In this document: piece after piece, positions 1 through 11,100 of the stretch
How positions within the stretch are numbered: the first letter of the stretch is position 1
Layout of the letters: every line of letters starts with the position of its first letter
NCBI GenBank assembly: GCA_025201705.1
Contig: MU616952.1
Location: 1-30,477 of the forward strand
Length of the DNA: 30,477 bases
Source of the DNA: Dissophora ornata
Lineage: Eukaryota > Mortierellomycota > Mortierellomycetes > Mortierellales > Mortierellaceae
Direction of reading: 5' to 3'
Translations under genes and position numbers: made by a program
Notes under the pieces: generated by a model
Seen by the model: only the letters and a program-made list of their open reading frames with translations
Told to the model about the DNA's origin: nothing
Databases searched by the model: none

Positions 1-2419
1 TTTTTTTTTTGCTCTTTTGGTTTCTTGTTTTGTTGTTGTGTTCGCCGTTTTGTCAAGGGGACGGGAAGGAGAAGATTGAGCAGCATCACAACAGTGGATG
101 ATAAGAGCATGCAACGTATTGATGTTCTTTATTCCTCAAACCCTGTGTGTTGCACGCCATTCAATCTATACTGCCAGGTGGATCTAAGAATGCTCTTCAG
201 TTTTGATTATGTTGCTGTCGAATTTGAGAGAGAAAGACATGAATGAGTAGTGAAAGTGAATAGTTGAATCTGTTGCATAGTTTGCATGCTTTAAAATAGG
301 ACAATTCGCTTGAAGTTAATTTTGAGACTGAATTGTTTGTGAGCTCATTGAGTTCCATAACAATCGACGCATGCCGAATTCTTGGGAGGGGAAGGAACAC
401 ACGCACTTGTTCACACACAACACATGTATGTCCATGCATGCTGAAACTACCTTTGTGCCTCCACCCTGACACCATCTCGCTTCACGCATGTCTACCTGCG
501 CCTCATCAGGAGATTTGTCGGTGGACATGCGAAAGAGCGAGAGGGGGGAGAGACTGAGAAAATGCCAGAGACTAAGATAGGGAGTAGGATATATGATTCT
601 GAGAGAGAACAACGGACATCCTCTCACTTTCTTCTCCCGTTCCATGTCAACACACGGTCTGACGAATTCCTGCAGACAGATAATCTTTTGCACAGTAGGT
701 GATGGTGATTTGAGGAAAGAGCCCTGCCAGCTCAAGAATGTCTGGCTCTTGCGGTCTTGTCTCACATCAACTCAATACCGGAAACCTGACTAGAAAACAG
801 GAAGAGTGTATTTTTGTCTGCCCTCGCTCACCCTTTTTTTATATTTTAGTTGTCCTTCCTGTGGCCTAGCAAGGGCTTGTACACGTTGTTTCTCGCACCA
901 CTCTTTACTTCAATTCATAGTCATCATCATTATCATTAAGGTGAGCGTTTCAACAAGTTACAAGCTATGATGTGTGCATTTTGTTTGTTTGTTACTCTTT
1001 CTATTTTGCTTCTTATAGTTGATGCCTCCCACCTCGCGCTCTTCCTACACACTGAACTGAATACGGTGTGTGCTCTGCTACCTGCATTACTACCCGCCCG
1101 CTCGCTTGGTACCCGTGGAAGTCGGCAGGCTGATGTGGGCAACACCTGCAAGGACCTGGCCAGGCAATCCCCCTTGATCCTTGATTCCATATTGGGCATC
1201 TATACCGAGCTTTAGCCAAGTTCATTTTTGTTCTCTTTCTTCCTCTTACTCTCGTTACTTCCTCTTACCTCTTCCTCACACCTCCTGGCCAGGGTCAGCC
1301 TCCGCCTTTACCCGCACCATCCTGTCCTCTGTCACCCAGCTCACCTAATTGCTCAACAGCATATCCCCACGCCTTTATATTGCCTGCCGCGTTTTGCTTC
1401 GTTCCCTCATTTCTTAATCTCAATTCCAGCTCATTCGAAAAAAGCCAATTCGAACCTCTCTCCATTCACGCGGTCGCAATCATTCCTCTGCACGTCCCAT
1501 GCCTTACAGGTTGCACATGCATTAAAATTATTGGAACCCCTTGCGTCCGTCATTTCCACAATCCCGTTCGTCATTCATTGTCCCGCATTCCAATTCGAGT
1601 AAACTTTGTTGTGTCTGCCAACGGAAAAGAAAGACAAGGAGAAAAGGGAGAGAAGGGAGAGAAAGGGGGAGAAAAAAAACCAGTCGCTCCACATAATTTT
1701 TTTCGTTGGTGTGCAGGTGGTATTTTGCGGTTTACAATCCTGGCATTCTCGCAGGCCGCTCGCTTTGCTTTCAGTGTGTACCGACGAACATCTCGTAAGC
1801 AAACACAGCGCCTTTGTCCAAGATAGCCGCATCCAACGCCACGTACATATCTCCATTCCTCCATTGTCCAACGTTGCAAAGTGAGGTTGTGACATGCTGT
1901 TGTTTGTTGGATTATTTCCTTTGCTTAATTCAATACTCCGTCAACTGCGTTAAGGTCTCAAAGAAAGAAAGCTGTGTGCGCAGGGCTTGGTCGCTGTTCT
2001 AGTTCTTCCGGAACATTAAGTGAAGATCATCAAGACTTCTGAGTTGGGCGTCTTTTACTCCTTGGCCGCTTCTTCACTTGCTTCCTTCCTTCTCTTTTAT
2101 TTCTTATTCCTCATCTCCCCTATCCTTACCCTTTGCATATGTGCATTCGGATTCGGATCACAAGTCCTTGCCCATCCTTCGCCTTTACACATCGTTGAGC
2201 TGATCCGTATTTCCTGACTTTGCCCTCGACCTCTCCTTGCTTACAGATTCTCGACTATCAACGCTGTCGCCCCCTGATCATCTTCGCCCCCTGATCATCC
2301 TTGCCAACTAGTCCATCTAAAAAAAAAGCTGCTCTGAAATACTCGCCCCTTTTTGGAAACAGTCTCCGCAACTCCTGTCGCCAGCACACTCAAATCCCCT
2401 ACAGCCTTCTCAGATCGGG
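1..2419. other. Long gene-free leader of the velvet gene
   Basis: I see no convincing coding exon here on either strand. The open frames are short, low in codon bias and rich in pyrimidine runs. The stretch opens with ten T residues and holds a purine-rich (GA) tract at about 1623-1678 and a short tandem duplication of a 17-base unit at about 2269-2302. It probably contains the promoter and a long 5' leader of the velvet gene that starts at 2420. Long leaders are common for fungal developmental regulators, so that reading is an inference. Confidence 0.5.
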
Positions 2420-4815
2420 ATGGGCAAATCTGATAAGTACTATTTCCAGTCTCGGCCCGCAGAAGACGATGATGATCTCGACATCGACCCCAACGAACTG
2501 TAGGTTCACCTCATACTGACCGCCAGAGGCCTTTTCTTGTTATATATATATATATGTATATATATTCATATATGCAATTTATTGTTTTGATCCTGCGTCT
2601 CTCTCTCCCATGGTTGCGTGGTCTTTGTGTAATTCACTAAAAATCCACTGTTGTTGTTACTTTTGTTTTGATGGGTTCTCCACTTTAGGACGTACTCGTT
2701 GGAGATTGTGCAACAACCTATCCGAGCTAGGATGTGTGGTTTTGGGGACAAGGTATGTCTGTCTGCACTACTTGCGCTCGATCATTGCTCTCTACTACAT
2801 CTTTCGTCTTGGTTTCCCGACTGCGCTTCCAATGATTCAGGTCGTCCACCCTGTTTCCCATCCACACACACACACACACACACACACACAAAGCCACTTG
2901 ATCTCATCTGTCACAGATAGAGTTAGCCTTCTTTGAGGTTTCGTTTATTGCAGGACCACTCCATAACAATTACGATAGGGTTCCGTGGAGCTGTGATGTG
3001 TGGGCACGGACGTCAGATTCATTGACCTCAGCACATGTTAATGTCAAGAAATTATCGCCGTTTTTTGTTTTTGTATTTCGTTTGTACTCCCTAGGATCGC
3101 CGGAATGTTACGCCAGCTCCTGTTTTGAAACTGGTGGCCAAAACACCTGAAGGAAGGATCGTCTCTGCAAGGTAAAGAAAATAAAAATGACACCGACGAT
3201 CGACGATCAATGACCACATGCATAGGTTGTGCGCTGAACATGCCCTGCCCTCACCTTCCCCATCCCATCCGCTCCATTACTCTCTTATCCGTTCATTACC
3301 GACCACTCAAACATCGTTCCACTCGTCTGGGCATGTGAGATCCTGCGATTACCGGCAGCAGCTGATTCGTGGACCACTGCACACAGCAATCAGGGGGTCA
3401 GCCATGGCCTGTCAAAGCGCGCCCATTAGTCTGTCCCTTTTATTATTTCTCCGTTTGGGTCGATTGTCTCACATTTCGGGTTCCATGTGGATCTTCGGTC
3501 ATACCCAGTGCGCTGGGTTTCGATCACCGCTTGCCACCAATCTGCTGCGGACACACTAACGACCCGAATTTCGCCTAAAATGACCATCATAGCCACCTGA
3601 GCAAGCAGGCATTTGTCGTAACAGCCGATCTCTGGCTCGAGGACGAGGTCACAGAGCGCAACCTCGTCCTAATCTCGTCCATCCCCTCGTCCAGAACGGC
3701 AGCTTACTCCCAGCAGCATCAAGCATCCTTGACCCAGGAGTCTCAACAAGGTGAGCTACATATTCTGAATCAAGGTCACATTCCCTGCTTCTTTGCGTGT
3801 GACTTTAATCTGACGCTGTGTTTGTCACACTCTTGACGCTCTCATTGGCTGTTGACAGTTGTAGACCAACTTGATATCCTTCAGGGCTCGACATTGTCCA
3901 CTCGGGATGCAGCAGAAGAATCCGACTCGTACGCCTCCATCAGCTCCGCAGCAACAGCAGCTTCATCCTCTAATGTTTCTAGAATGAGCATCCGCAATGT
4001 CATCCACGATGAAGATGTCTCGTTAATCTCATCGTCGAGCGCTACGTGGTCACGGCCGATCCGTGCGCTTGCCAGGGCACCACCTTCCCAGCGCAACAGG
4101 GCGAATGCCGAGGATCCATGTCAGGACGAGCAGGAGGACGATGTGTCGGAGAATGCCACAGGAGATGCAGAGATAGATGATGAGCAGGAATACCATCAGG
4201 ACAACGACAAGTATGTAGAGCAAGATCTCCTCGAGCTGAGAGAACTGGAACGCATAGCGAACGAGTCTGGGAGAAAGGAAATGTCGACTCGCAATCTCGT
4301 TGGGCAGATCGCAGTCAGTGGGCAGATTGCTCCAGGTCTAGACGATGACATGTCGCACATTTGGTTCGCATTCAGCATCCTATCCATCCGAACGGAGGGC
4401 TTCTTCAAGATTCGATTCTGTCTATCGGATTTGATGCGGATTCCAGAGTGAGTATTAGTAAATACCCGCATCGGATAGTGATTGGTCAACGTGCACATAA
4501 ACTACATACTAAAGACGGCTCTTACACATGTACGCTTGCACAGTGGTGGAAAGTCGGAGGCTATTTGTCAAGTCTTCACGAATACCATCCATGTTCAGAC
4601 ACCCAAGAAGTTCGAAGGAACTTGTGGTAAGCGGATTCTCATTTGCAAGAGACGCGCTTCAGCACTCGTGTCGAATACTAATAGATACTTTCTCCCTTTT
4701 TTGCGTATCAGATAATAACAAGATCGCGATCCATCTAAACAAAAACTGCATCAGGATCCCTGCGAGAAAGGATGAAAAGAAGCTAAACAAGAACAGGAAG
4801 AGTAGTCTGTCTTAA
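2420..4815 (+). CDS. Velvet-domain transcriptional regulator (VelB-like layout)
   Basis: Seven exons with phase-compatible GT-AG introns: 2420-2499, 2689-2752, 3095-3171, 3593-3750, 3859-4447, 4544-4626 and 4712-4815, giving 384 residues. The start is the ATG of MGKSDKYYF. Exon 2 encodes the velvet signature YSLEIVQQPIRARMCGFGDK, followed by DRRNVTPAPVLKLV in exon 3 and FVVTADLWLED in exon 4. The second half of the domain (SHIWFAFSILSIRTEGFFKI, then GGKSEAICQVFTN and the basic CIRIPARK end) comes after a low-complexity Ser-rich and acidic insert of roughly 150 residues. Velvet proteins bind DNA through an NF-kB-like fold and control sporulation, development and secondary metabolism, usually as heterodimers in the nucleus. 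A long insert inside the domain is typical of VelB, so I favour that subtype. The family is secure; the subtype is an inference. Introns 2 and 3 (342 and 421 bp) are unusually long and could hide an extra small exon. Confidence 0.88.
2540..2576. repeat. TA-rich microsatellite in velvet intron 1
   Basis: Alternating TA/TG/CA dinucleotides within the first intron of the velvet gene. It is a simple low-complexity tract with no sign of function. Confidence 0.8.
2863..2890. repeat. (CA)n microsatellite in velvet intron 2
   Basis: About 14 CA units in a row inside intron 2 of the velvet gene. It is likely to vary in length between strains. Confidence 0.85.
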
Positions 4816-5066
4816 AAAAAAAAACTCCCCCAAGTAGCTCGTATTGCCTCTTTTTGACTTTATGCATTAGATATGCGCTCGACGAGAAACGCGTTCGTAT
4901 TTAAACCGAGGACAGAGAGCGGAGTTATTTATTATTATCATATTTTTGCTTTAGAGCAGCACGAGCACAAGTTGGGTCTTCATTCTTCAATATAGTATGC
5001 ACACGTCTCACCATAAACTTTGTACTGTAGAGATGACTGGGGATACGATTGTTTTAATCGAAACCT
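4816..5066. other. Intergenic, 3' side of velvet gene
   Basis: This AT-rich stretch follows the velvet stop codon. It begins with an A run after the TAA and contains a TTATTTATTATTAT block near 4923. I see no coding exon and no clear AATAAA for the velvet transcript. Confidence 0.5.
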
Positions 5067-5072
5067 TTTATT
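5067..5072 (-). terminator. AATAAA polyadenylation signal (minus strand)
   Basis: TTTATT on the plus strand reads AATAAA on the minus strand. It lies about 50 bases downstream of the proposed stop codon of the small minus-strand unit (5120-5476), which supports a real transcript ending here. Confidence 0.45.
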
Positions 5073-5119
5073 CTACTCCGTATTTCGTACTCATCTTCCA
5101 TATTTTCTTCCATGGCAGC

Positions 5120-5476
5120 CTACAATAACACTCTTAATTTCCTGCGAAACGAGGACAATGGGCGCGAAAATTAAGTCACAGAAGTGACATAACTTTCACG
5201 CCCATATCCCCGAATCATCATTTTGAGTGTGTTTGCGGACACACAAAGTTTTACGGTCCTACCGAAATATCAAACTCAACGGTTAGACTTACTCAAACGA
5301 TGTCTTCGTTGTTGTAACATTTAAAGCATCAACAATAGACTTACAGGCTATCAAAGCCATAGGACCGGATCCGCGACCACGTATCGCTTCAACGCGCGGG
5401 GCGAACCCCAGGTACGCGCTACGGTATTCAGAAGAGGAGACCTTGGTTAATCCTCGAACTGTCACTCTCACCCCAT
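5120..5476 (-). CDS. Candidate 50-residue protein of unknown function
   Basis: Tentative exons on the minus strand: 5476-5472 (ATG GG), 5418-5293 and 5141-5120, phase-compatible, ending in TAG. The main exon reads AYLGFAPRVEAIRGRGSG and then PMALIACKSIVDALNV, is flanked by consensus sites (a TAG acceptor and a GTAAGT donor) and is less repetitive than its surroundings. A TATAAAAG box lies upstream at 5753-5760, a GTAAGT donor sits in the pyrimidine-rich leader near 5670, and an AATAAA lies downstream at 5067-5072. I do not recognise the protein. The exon could instead extend upstream in the same frame (NGVRVTVRGLTKV...), or the unit could be a noncoding RNA. The start codon is the weakest part of the model. 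Confidence 0.28.
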
Positions 5477-5696
5477 TTCTCGCTGTCCTCTTGTGGATAG
5501 CCGCAAAACGACAACAACAACAAAGAAGCTCGTGGAACAAGGAAAGACAGAGAAGCCAACCAAACACGGGACGTGGTCCAAGAAGTGAGGAGAAAATGAG
5601 AAAGAGGGAAAGAAACGTCGAGAGAGTGTACTGGCTGTGGAGAGAGAGAAGAGAAATACATCTTGGACTTACTTGAAGCGTCCTATGGTGGCGAAT

Positions 5697-5750
5697 GGAG
5701 AGGAAGAAAAGAGAAGAAAAGAGAAGAGAAGAGAAGAGAAGAAAGAGGCT
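5697..5750. repeat. GA-rich imperfect tandem repeat
   Basis: Repeats of GAAGA/GAGAA units. On the minus strand this is a CT-rich block just downstream of a TATA box, like the pyrimidine-rich leaders seen in front of other genes here. It probably lies in the 5' leader of the minus-strand unit. Confidence 0.6.
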
Positions 5751-5752
5751 CG

Positions 5753-5760
5753 CTTTTATA
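5753..5760 (-). promoter_or_regulatory. TATA box of the small minus-strand unit
   Basis: CTTTTATA on the plus strand reads TATAAAAG on the minus strand. It is followed by a CT-rich block and a GTAAGT donor about 85 bases downstream. This fits a strong TATA promoter with a spliced leader. Confidence 0.45.
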
Positions 5761-6028
5761 CTCTTCTGAGTCAAAGAAGCTTCCAGCTTGAATGGTGGCG
5801 CAAAAGAAAGCGCAATAAACAAGCTCTGTGTATCGAAACGAGATGGACCGTGGTGAACCACAATCGATAATAATGAATAAACAGGATGTATAGCTTTGCA
5901 TTTCGGTATCTTGAATCAGAAAGCCATTGTCCTGGAATCACTTCCTGCAAGTGACGTAGAAATATTGAAATATTGAGTGATATTGTCATCATGCCAGTCT
6001 ATTTGTGCGTAAGAGTCTGTCTGTCTAT
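5761..6028. other. Intergenic between small unit and LIP2-like gene
   Basis: I see no coding exon. The stretch holds the 3' side of the octanoyltransferase gene and the upstream side of the TATA-led unit. AATAAA motifs occur on the plus strand near 5814 and 5874, but neither serves a gene that I can identify. Confidence 0.4.
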
Positions 6029-7337
6029 CTATAAGCGATCACTGCGCTTGTCATCTATGGAGGAAGCTGTCCCAGTATTTACAAATTCCTGGATCATTTT
6101 CTCCAGTTCGGGGCTTGTTTCCGATAATGGTACAAGCGCGCGATTAAAAGTGGCACCAAAGCCCTTCAAGAAAGTCGGGATCACTTTTTGAACGTCGATG
6201 GAAGGGTCGCTCAGCTCTTGGGATAGTGACGTCGTCTCCTTGCCAACCAACCCACATGCGATAATCTCCTTGAAAAAGTCGAGGTTCGTGTTGCAGTTGA
6301 GCGCCAGTCCATGCGATGTGATGTATCGCTGCACATGAACACCTAAATTGGGCCCAGAGTACATCAATTCATAATGTTTGGACCGTTAGTGTACTGACTA
6401 GTTGCATACACTGTGAAATGTACCCGTGAAATGAGAGACGAGGGCTATTACCAATGGCGGCAATCTTTTTGTGGTCATTGATCCAGACTCCAGTATTCTC
6501 TGTCGTCATGGCCTTGACGCCCCACTCTGCGCATGTTGCAATAATAGCCTTCTCCAGATGAGACACATAACACCTCACGGTCAGCTATGAAGACGGTAAA
6601 AAAATAATATGATAGAGCGATGTTAGTTTGCCAGCTCGCCAGAGTGAGCACCTGCCTCATTTCCAAGATAAAAAAAATAAAAATATAAGCTCCAATACCT
6701 GAATTGGCTTCAGATCCAAAATCGGGTACGCCACCAATTGTCCTGGACCATGGAACGTTATCTCGCCTCCACGCAAAGACTCGACATAAGTTGCGCCCAC
6801 CGCTTGTAACCGCTCTACCTCCTTTTCGCTAATAGCTTGCGCGCCGCGGTTCCTGCGACCATTCGTGTAAGTGGGCGTGTGTTCTACAAGGAGGAGCAGA
6901 TCGTTGCTTCCATCTTCGACGGACATGGTTCCAAGTTTTTGAGATCCAGTTCCCTCAGACGAACCAAAGAGTCTGGCTCGTTGGTCCTCCCGCTCTTTCC
7001 GAAGTCGGATCTGCCGGTCTACAAGGCGTTGCTGCAGATCTGTCGAGCGGTTGTAAGGGAGATTCCGGAGGTATATGTAAGGCAGCGGGGACAACTGGGG
7101 GCGGGCAACTGTAGTGGGGCATGCTTTAATATCGGGTTGTGTCGAGGTCGAGGAAGACGATGATGACTTTGACGGAACTCCCGGTACGTTGCTTTGTTGG
7201 CTATGCTGTTGCCAAAGTGCCGATGTGGAAAGTGGGGAGGACTGACCAGCAAGATAGGGAGTAACGAGTCGAGATTTCAATGCATGCGATTGAACATTCC
7301 GAAATGTCGTTTGGAGAAGTAATGTTGCACGCATCAC
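6029..7337 (-). CDS. LIP2: Mitochondrial lipoyl(octanoyl) transferase (LipB/LIPT2 family)
   Basis: Three exons on the minus strand: 7337-6699, 6584-6452 and 6342-6029, with matching phases, giving 361 residues. The enzyme moves octanoyl from acyl carrier protein to a lipoyl-domain lysine, the first step of mitochondrial lipoic acid synthesis, and so serves the 2-oxoacid dehydrogenases and the glycine cleavage H protein. Visible motifs are RGGEITFHGPGQLVAYP (His near 196), KIAAIGVHV with the conserved Lys near 253, HGLALNCNTNL, and the catalytic Cys near 287 in IIACGL. The N-terminus is Arg/Ser-rich without acidic residues for about 40 residues, as in a matrix targeting peptide. A Ser/Gln-rich linker and a charged stretch (RQIRLRKEREDQ) then make the protein longer than bacterial LipB. 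The start is the upstream of two adjacent ATGs. A candidate gene begins 170 bp away on the other strand, so the two probably share a promoter region. Confidence 0.92.
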
Positions 7338-7506
7338 GTTCTATTGTTGTTCCTGTGCTCCGAGTCGTAGCGGGATAAAATAACGCCTTCTGAGGTTCTC
7401 CTGGACAAAGAAATGCGACGAGAGGCGATTCAAAGTGTGGGATGTAAAAAGGATTGCGCTTTCTTCTATGATTTAAGGGGTAAAGAGCATTTCCCGAGCT
7501 GAACGA
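7338..7506. promoter_or_regulatory. Possible divergent promoter region
   Basis: This 169 bp stretch lies between the start codon of the octanoyltransferase on the minus strand and the proposed ATG at 7507 on the plus strand. I see no clear TATA box. The shared-promoter reading depends on the 106-residue gene being real. Confidence 0.3.
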
Positions 7507-8034
7507 ATGACTAAGGCTCTCTCGCGGCATGTTGGACTTGTACTAGCCCGATTGAAGATTATCGGAACTAAGTATTCGCTTGCCACTGCCTCTGTGGATT
7601 CCAGTTCCTGAGTTTTGTATTGGTTGGGGGTGCAGGCGAACAGCGACAGCTAACTTGATTCCTCGGAAGTGTTGGACTGCATGTGTTGCATGTTTCACAC
7701 AGGATAACGCGCGCTCCAGCCCACTCGCGCAGACACAGCCACAGCACAGACGGCCATCGAACTAACCGATTTATCCAGGAAGAGAAGACTCTTTCCCCTT
7801 ATTACACTAGACGCGTGCAATACTCGAGCAATTGCGATCTTCTTATCTGAGGACACGCGCTCGAGCGCTGAAGTTACCAGGAGTAGATACAAAGAAAGCC
7901 GGGCACAGCTGATACGACAAAGAAATATTCGCGAAAGAGCAGAAAGAGCAGCGGATCTTGAGGTCGGGTATGGCTGGGAGGTCCAAGCCAAGGCCGAGAC
8001 CAAGGTGAAGAAGATCCCCCAACCTCCCACCTGA
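7507..8034 (+). CDS. Candidate 106-residue basic protein, unknown function
   Basis: Two exons, 7507-7571 and 7779-8034, joined in phase (AA|G), give MTKALSRHVGLVLARLKIIG and then a charged C-terminal half. The last exon is an unbroken frame ending ...KKIPQPPT-TGA. It holds RLFPLITLDACNTRAIAIFL followed by an Arg/Glu-rich probable helix (YKESRAQLIRQRNIRERAER) and GYGWEVQAKAETKVKK. The basic, acid-free N-terminus suggests a mitochondrial leader, and it lies head-to-head with a mitochondrial enzyme gene. The size and helix suggest a small organelle ribosomal or assembly factor, but I do not recognise the family and assign no function. The first donor (GTATTC) is weak. The stop lies only 149 bp before the next start codon, so its 3' end would overlap the next gene's leader. 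Confidence 0.4.
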
Positions 8035-8183
8035 GCTCGTCTCCTCTATTTCTCCCAGTTGCCTCCGACTTCATCACCTCTTCTCTTCTTGTTTGCCTTC
8101 CTGACTTGTTCGTTGTCCTCGCCCTTCACTTCTTCACTCCCCTCCAGCTACCGCCTCACTTTCGGCTCACACCACTGTTGAGA

Positions 8184-11100
8184 ATGCAGCCCATTGTACC
8201 GCAGCAGCAGCAGCAGGAGCAATTCCATTCATCCATTTCGCCTGCCCAGCCTCATGGCACTTCACAACACCAGCACCAGCACCAGCACCAACTTCATTCA
8301 CATTCCCCCCATTCCTCCCACGAACACCTAGTGCAACCGCAACAAGCAAATATGTCCTCAAATATCGGTCTAGAGCGCCAGCAGCAGCAACAGCACCGCG
8401 ACTCTCTACTCAGTCCTCACACAAACTATTCCTCGACAGGCAAACATAAATCGCCTTCACACTATGGCCAGCGATACAGTCCTATGTTCTCGACAACAGC
8501 GACATCAGCCATGCCACCAACGAGCCAGGACTCATCCACTGCTGCCTCGTCTTTCCCGCAACTTTCTGTTGGTCAATCAGCAGTGGTGAACCAGAGCATT
8601 CATTACCCACAAAGCGACGCTCACAGTTTGTTCTCGCAGGGTCTACCGACGAACCCGGGAGGGTTGCAAGGAGCTGCCGCACCTGCAATGGGTGTTTCAA
8701 CGGTTGGTGGGACGAGACAACAGCCATTGGTCCATCAATTGACCCCGCCTGCCAGGTCTCATGAGCTCATGGTACCCCCTTGGTCCCCGACAACAATGGC
8801 ATCATATGTCCAAGGATACGAGGTACTTCTGCAGCACCGATTAGCCAACCAACAGCCCATCCCCCAAAACCGTTAGCTCTCGCATTCAATCCGAGAGTTC
8901 TATTCATTATTCATGCTGTCGCCATGTACCTTTGAGAAGTACTACATCTCTGCTATCAGATATCCGGCGCAAAGATGACCGATGGGCGCCGGGGATTCTG
9001 CGTAGCATGAAGGGGAAATGAGACAGAGAAGGAGCGGGCCCCTTCCATCCTTCCTGCCGTTCTGCTCTCTCCATGGTAACGGGTATCTGGTCCTGTTCTC
9101 GGGCACTGTTCTCCATCTTGGTGGGACAAAGCTGTCCTGAATCTTTACATTTTTTTAGCTTCTATTTGATACCTTGGAGTTTTGGTGTCATGGAGTGGCC
9201 TGTCCACGCAGTGCCACTTTTTGCTTTTCCGTTTGCGCCCATGTATTACAAATGTCCCTCCCGCCTCCCCGTCCTTTCTGTTGTTTACACACTCCGAAAT
9301 GCCAATCCTCCATCTGCGCGCTTACCGAATCCAAACATGGCATGTCCACATTTGATAGGCAAAGTACGCTCCTGTGCCAGAGCTTGCAGGCCAAAGCACC
9401 ACAGCGGCGACGACCCATCCAGGCTTAGCTGCAAACAATTTCTATACGCGCTCCCTTCACACGCCGTTCTACCAAATGGGCCTTGCGGCTCTGGCGACGA
9501 CGGATGAAGCGCAATTTGACTATGGAATTGCTCAAGGATCAAGGTAACAGACGGCATTCATGCACCCCCCGAGTCCCTGCTATAGTTTGCACTACCCTCG
9601 CTTCATTGGATGTGTGCTCCCAGCGCTGTTTCAACAATCGACCACTGTTTTGGCTCCCCTGAACTGATCATTTTCAAGTGAACAAACCGTAAATTAACCA
9701 CATTGGTGCTAATAACATGTGTTGTACACAACAAATTTGAACACACACAAATCGCTGCGATTGTAGTTCAATGGCACTGTTAAGCACGTCCTCCTCGATT
9801 GGGTCACTCGAGAACTCTAGACTCCCTGTGTTCGATGTCAAGGCCTACACGTTCCGAAAAAAATCAAGACACTACGTGGCTGTGAAGCACAGGAATGCAC
9901 TGCGAATTGAGCCCATCATCTACCTCAAGACCAGCATCCTTGATAACCACCGCGATGTGGTCCGCAATTGGGATTATCTCCGGCTTTCAATCCACCGATT
10001 CAGGGAGAATGCTCTCCCGAAAAAGAAACTAAGCGCCGAAGGTAAAAGGGATTGACCCAATCCACTGCAGTCATTATTAAGAACCTGTAAAAAAACAAGG
10101 TCTCCTAACCTATCCATATCGGTCATCCTGCTTCCTCACGGTTCGCCCACGATAGAAATGAGAACAGCAAGGATCCTCGACGTTAACATATCTCTCGTTT
10201 CACCCAATAACAATAATCGCCCGATTGAAGACTCTTGCCCAGCTTGTGTCATGCGCATGGTAAGCTTGATCTGCAATATTTTTTGCATGATAACCTAAAC
10301 CTTAGCCCCGCATCTAATTTCAGCTAAAACTGTTTACTTTAAAACAATCGCGAAACAGGACGGAGAACGCAAGGTAGGCCTCCCAGATGAATATTGATAT
10401 CTGCATATCGCATATTTTGTCTACTTCAAGGCTCACTAAGTATGACTATTTCTTCTTTTTTAGATCATGCAAGTGCTCGCCAAAAACTTCAAGATGACGC
10501 CTGCAGGCGAGCCAGTCATCGACATCCGCAAAGGACACGCCATTGTCTGTATAAAACTAAACTGTTACTGCGATCATCACAACGAACATGAAGGGTTTGT
10601 GGTCAGGATGCAGACGGAACCGGAGGTTGTGCGTCTGGGTGGTTCAGTCAATCTGCGCATCTGCTGTGAAGCTCGATCCAAGTCAGGACCTGCTGAACCA
10701 GAGGCTGAAGAAGAGGATGGGCTGACAGATATCGATGCTCCAGTTTCCACTGGTTCTCGATCGCCGCTCCCTAATGACCGATCTGTCCAGAGTCCATCTA
10801 TGAGCTACGGGAGTCAGAGCCCTGACCCGCGAGGGCACCAGCGACACCCATCAACAAACTCGAGCTCTATCGCTTCTCCTCGATCGATGGATGAACGCGT
10901 CATCTCTTCACTGGCAGTCGAATCTTCCCCTAGTGGCTACGACAGTGTTCGTGGAATTTCACCTCCAGCATTCAGGCAAATATACCCATTGACGCCCAGC
11001 GAGGGCACGTGTCTTGGCGGAACCAGGGTGACGATTCACGGTGCACACTTTGATGTGATGCAGAATCCAGTTGTGTTCTTTGGAAAGGTTCCTGCGGAAA

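Noticed and set aside
1..10. Poly-T at the start of the window, matched by one at the end, as possible telomere or repeat boundary
   Set aside because: Both are plain homopolymers without a telomere-type unit such as TTAGGG; they more likely reflect leader-type T runs or where the window or contig was cut.
316..765. 149-codon minus-strand frame in the leader region
   Set aside because: It is low in coding bias, lacks motifs and has no neighbouring exon to extend it.
5175..5188. Hairpin GTCAC-AGAA-GTGAC
   Set aside because: The stem is only five base pairs with no T tract or conserved partner, and it lies in a proposed intron; it is too small to call a regulatory element.
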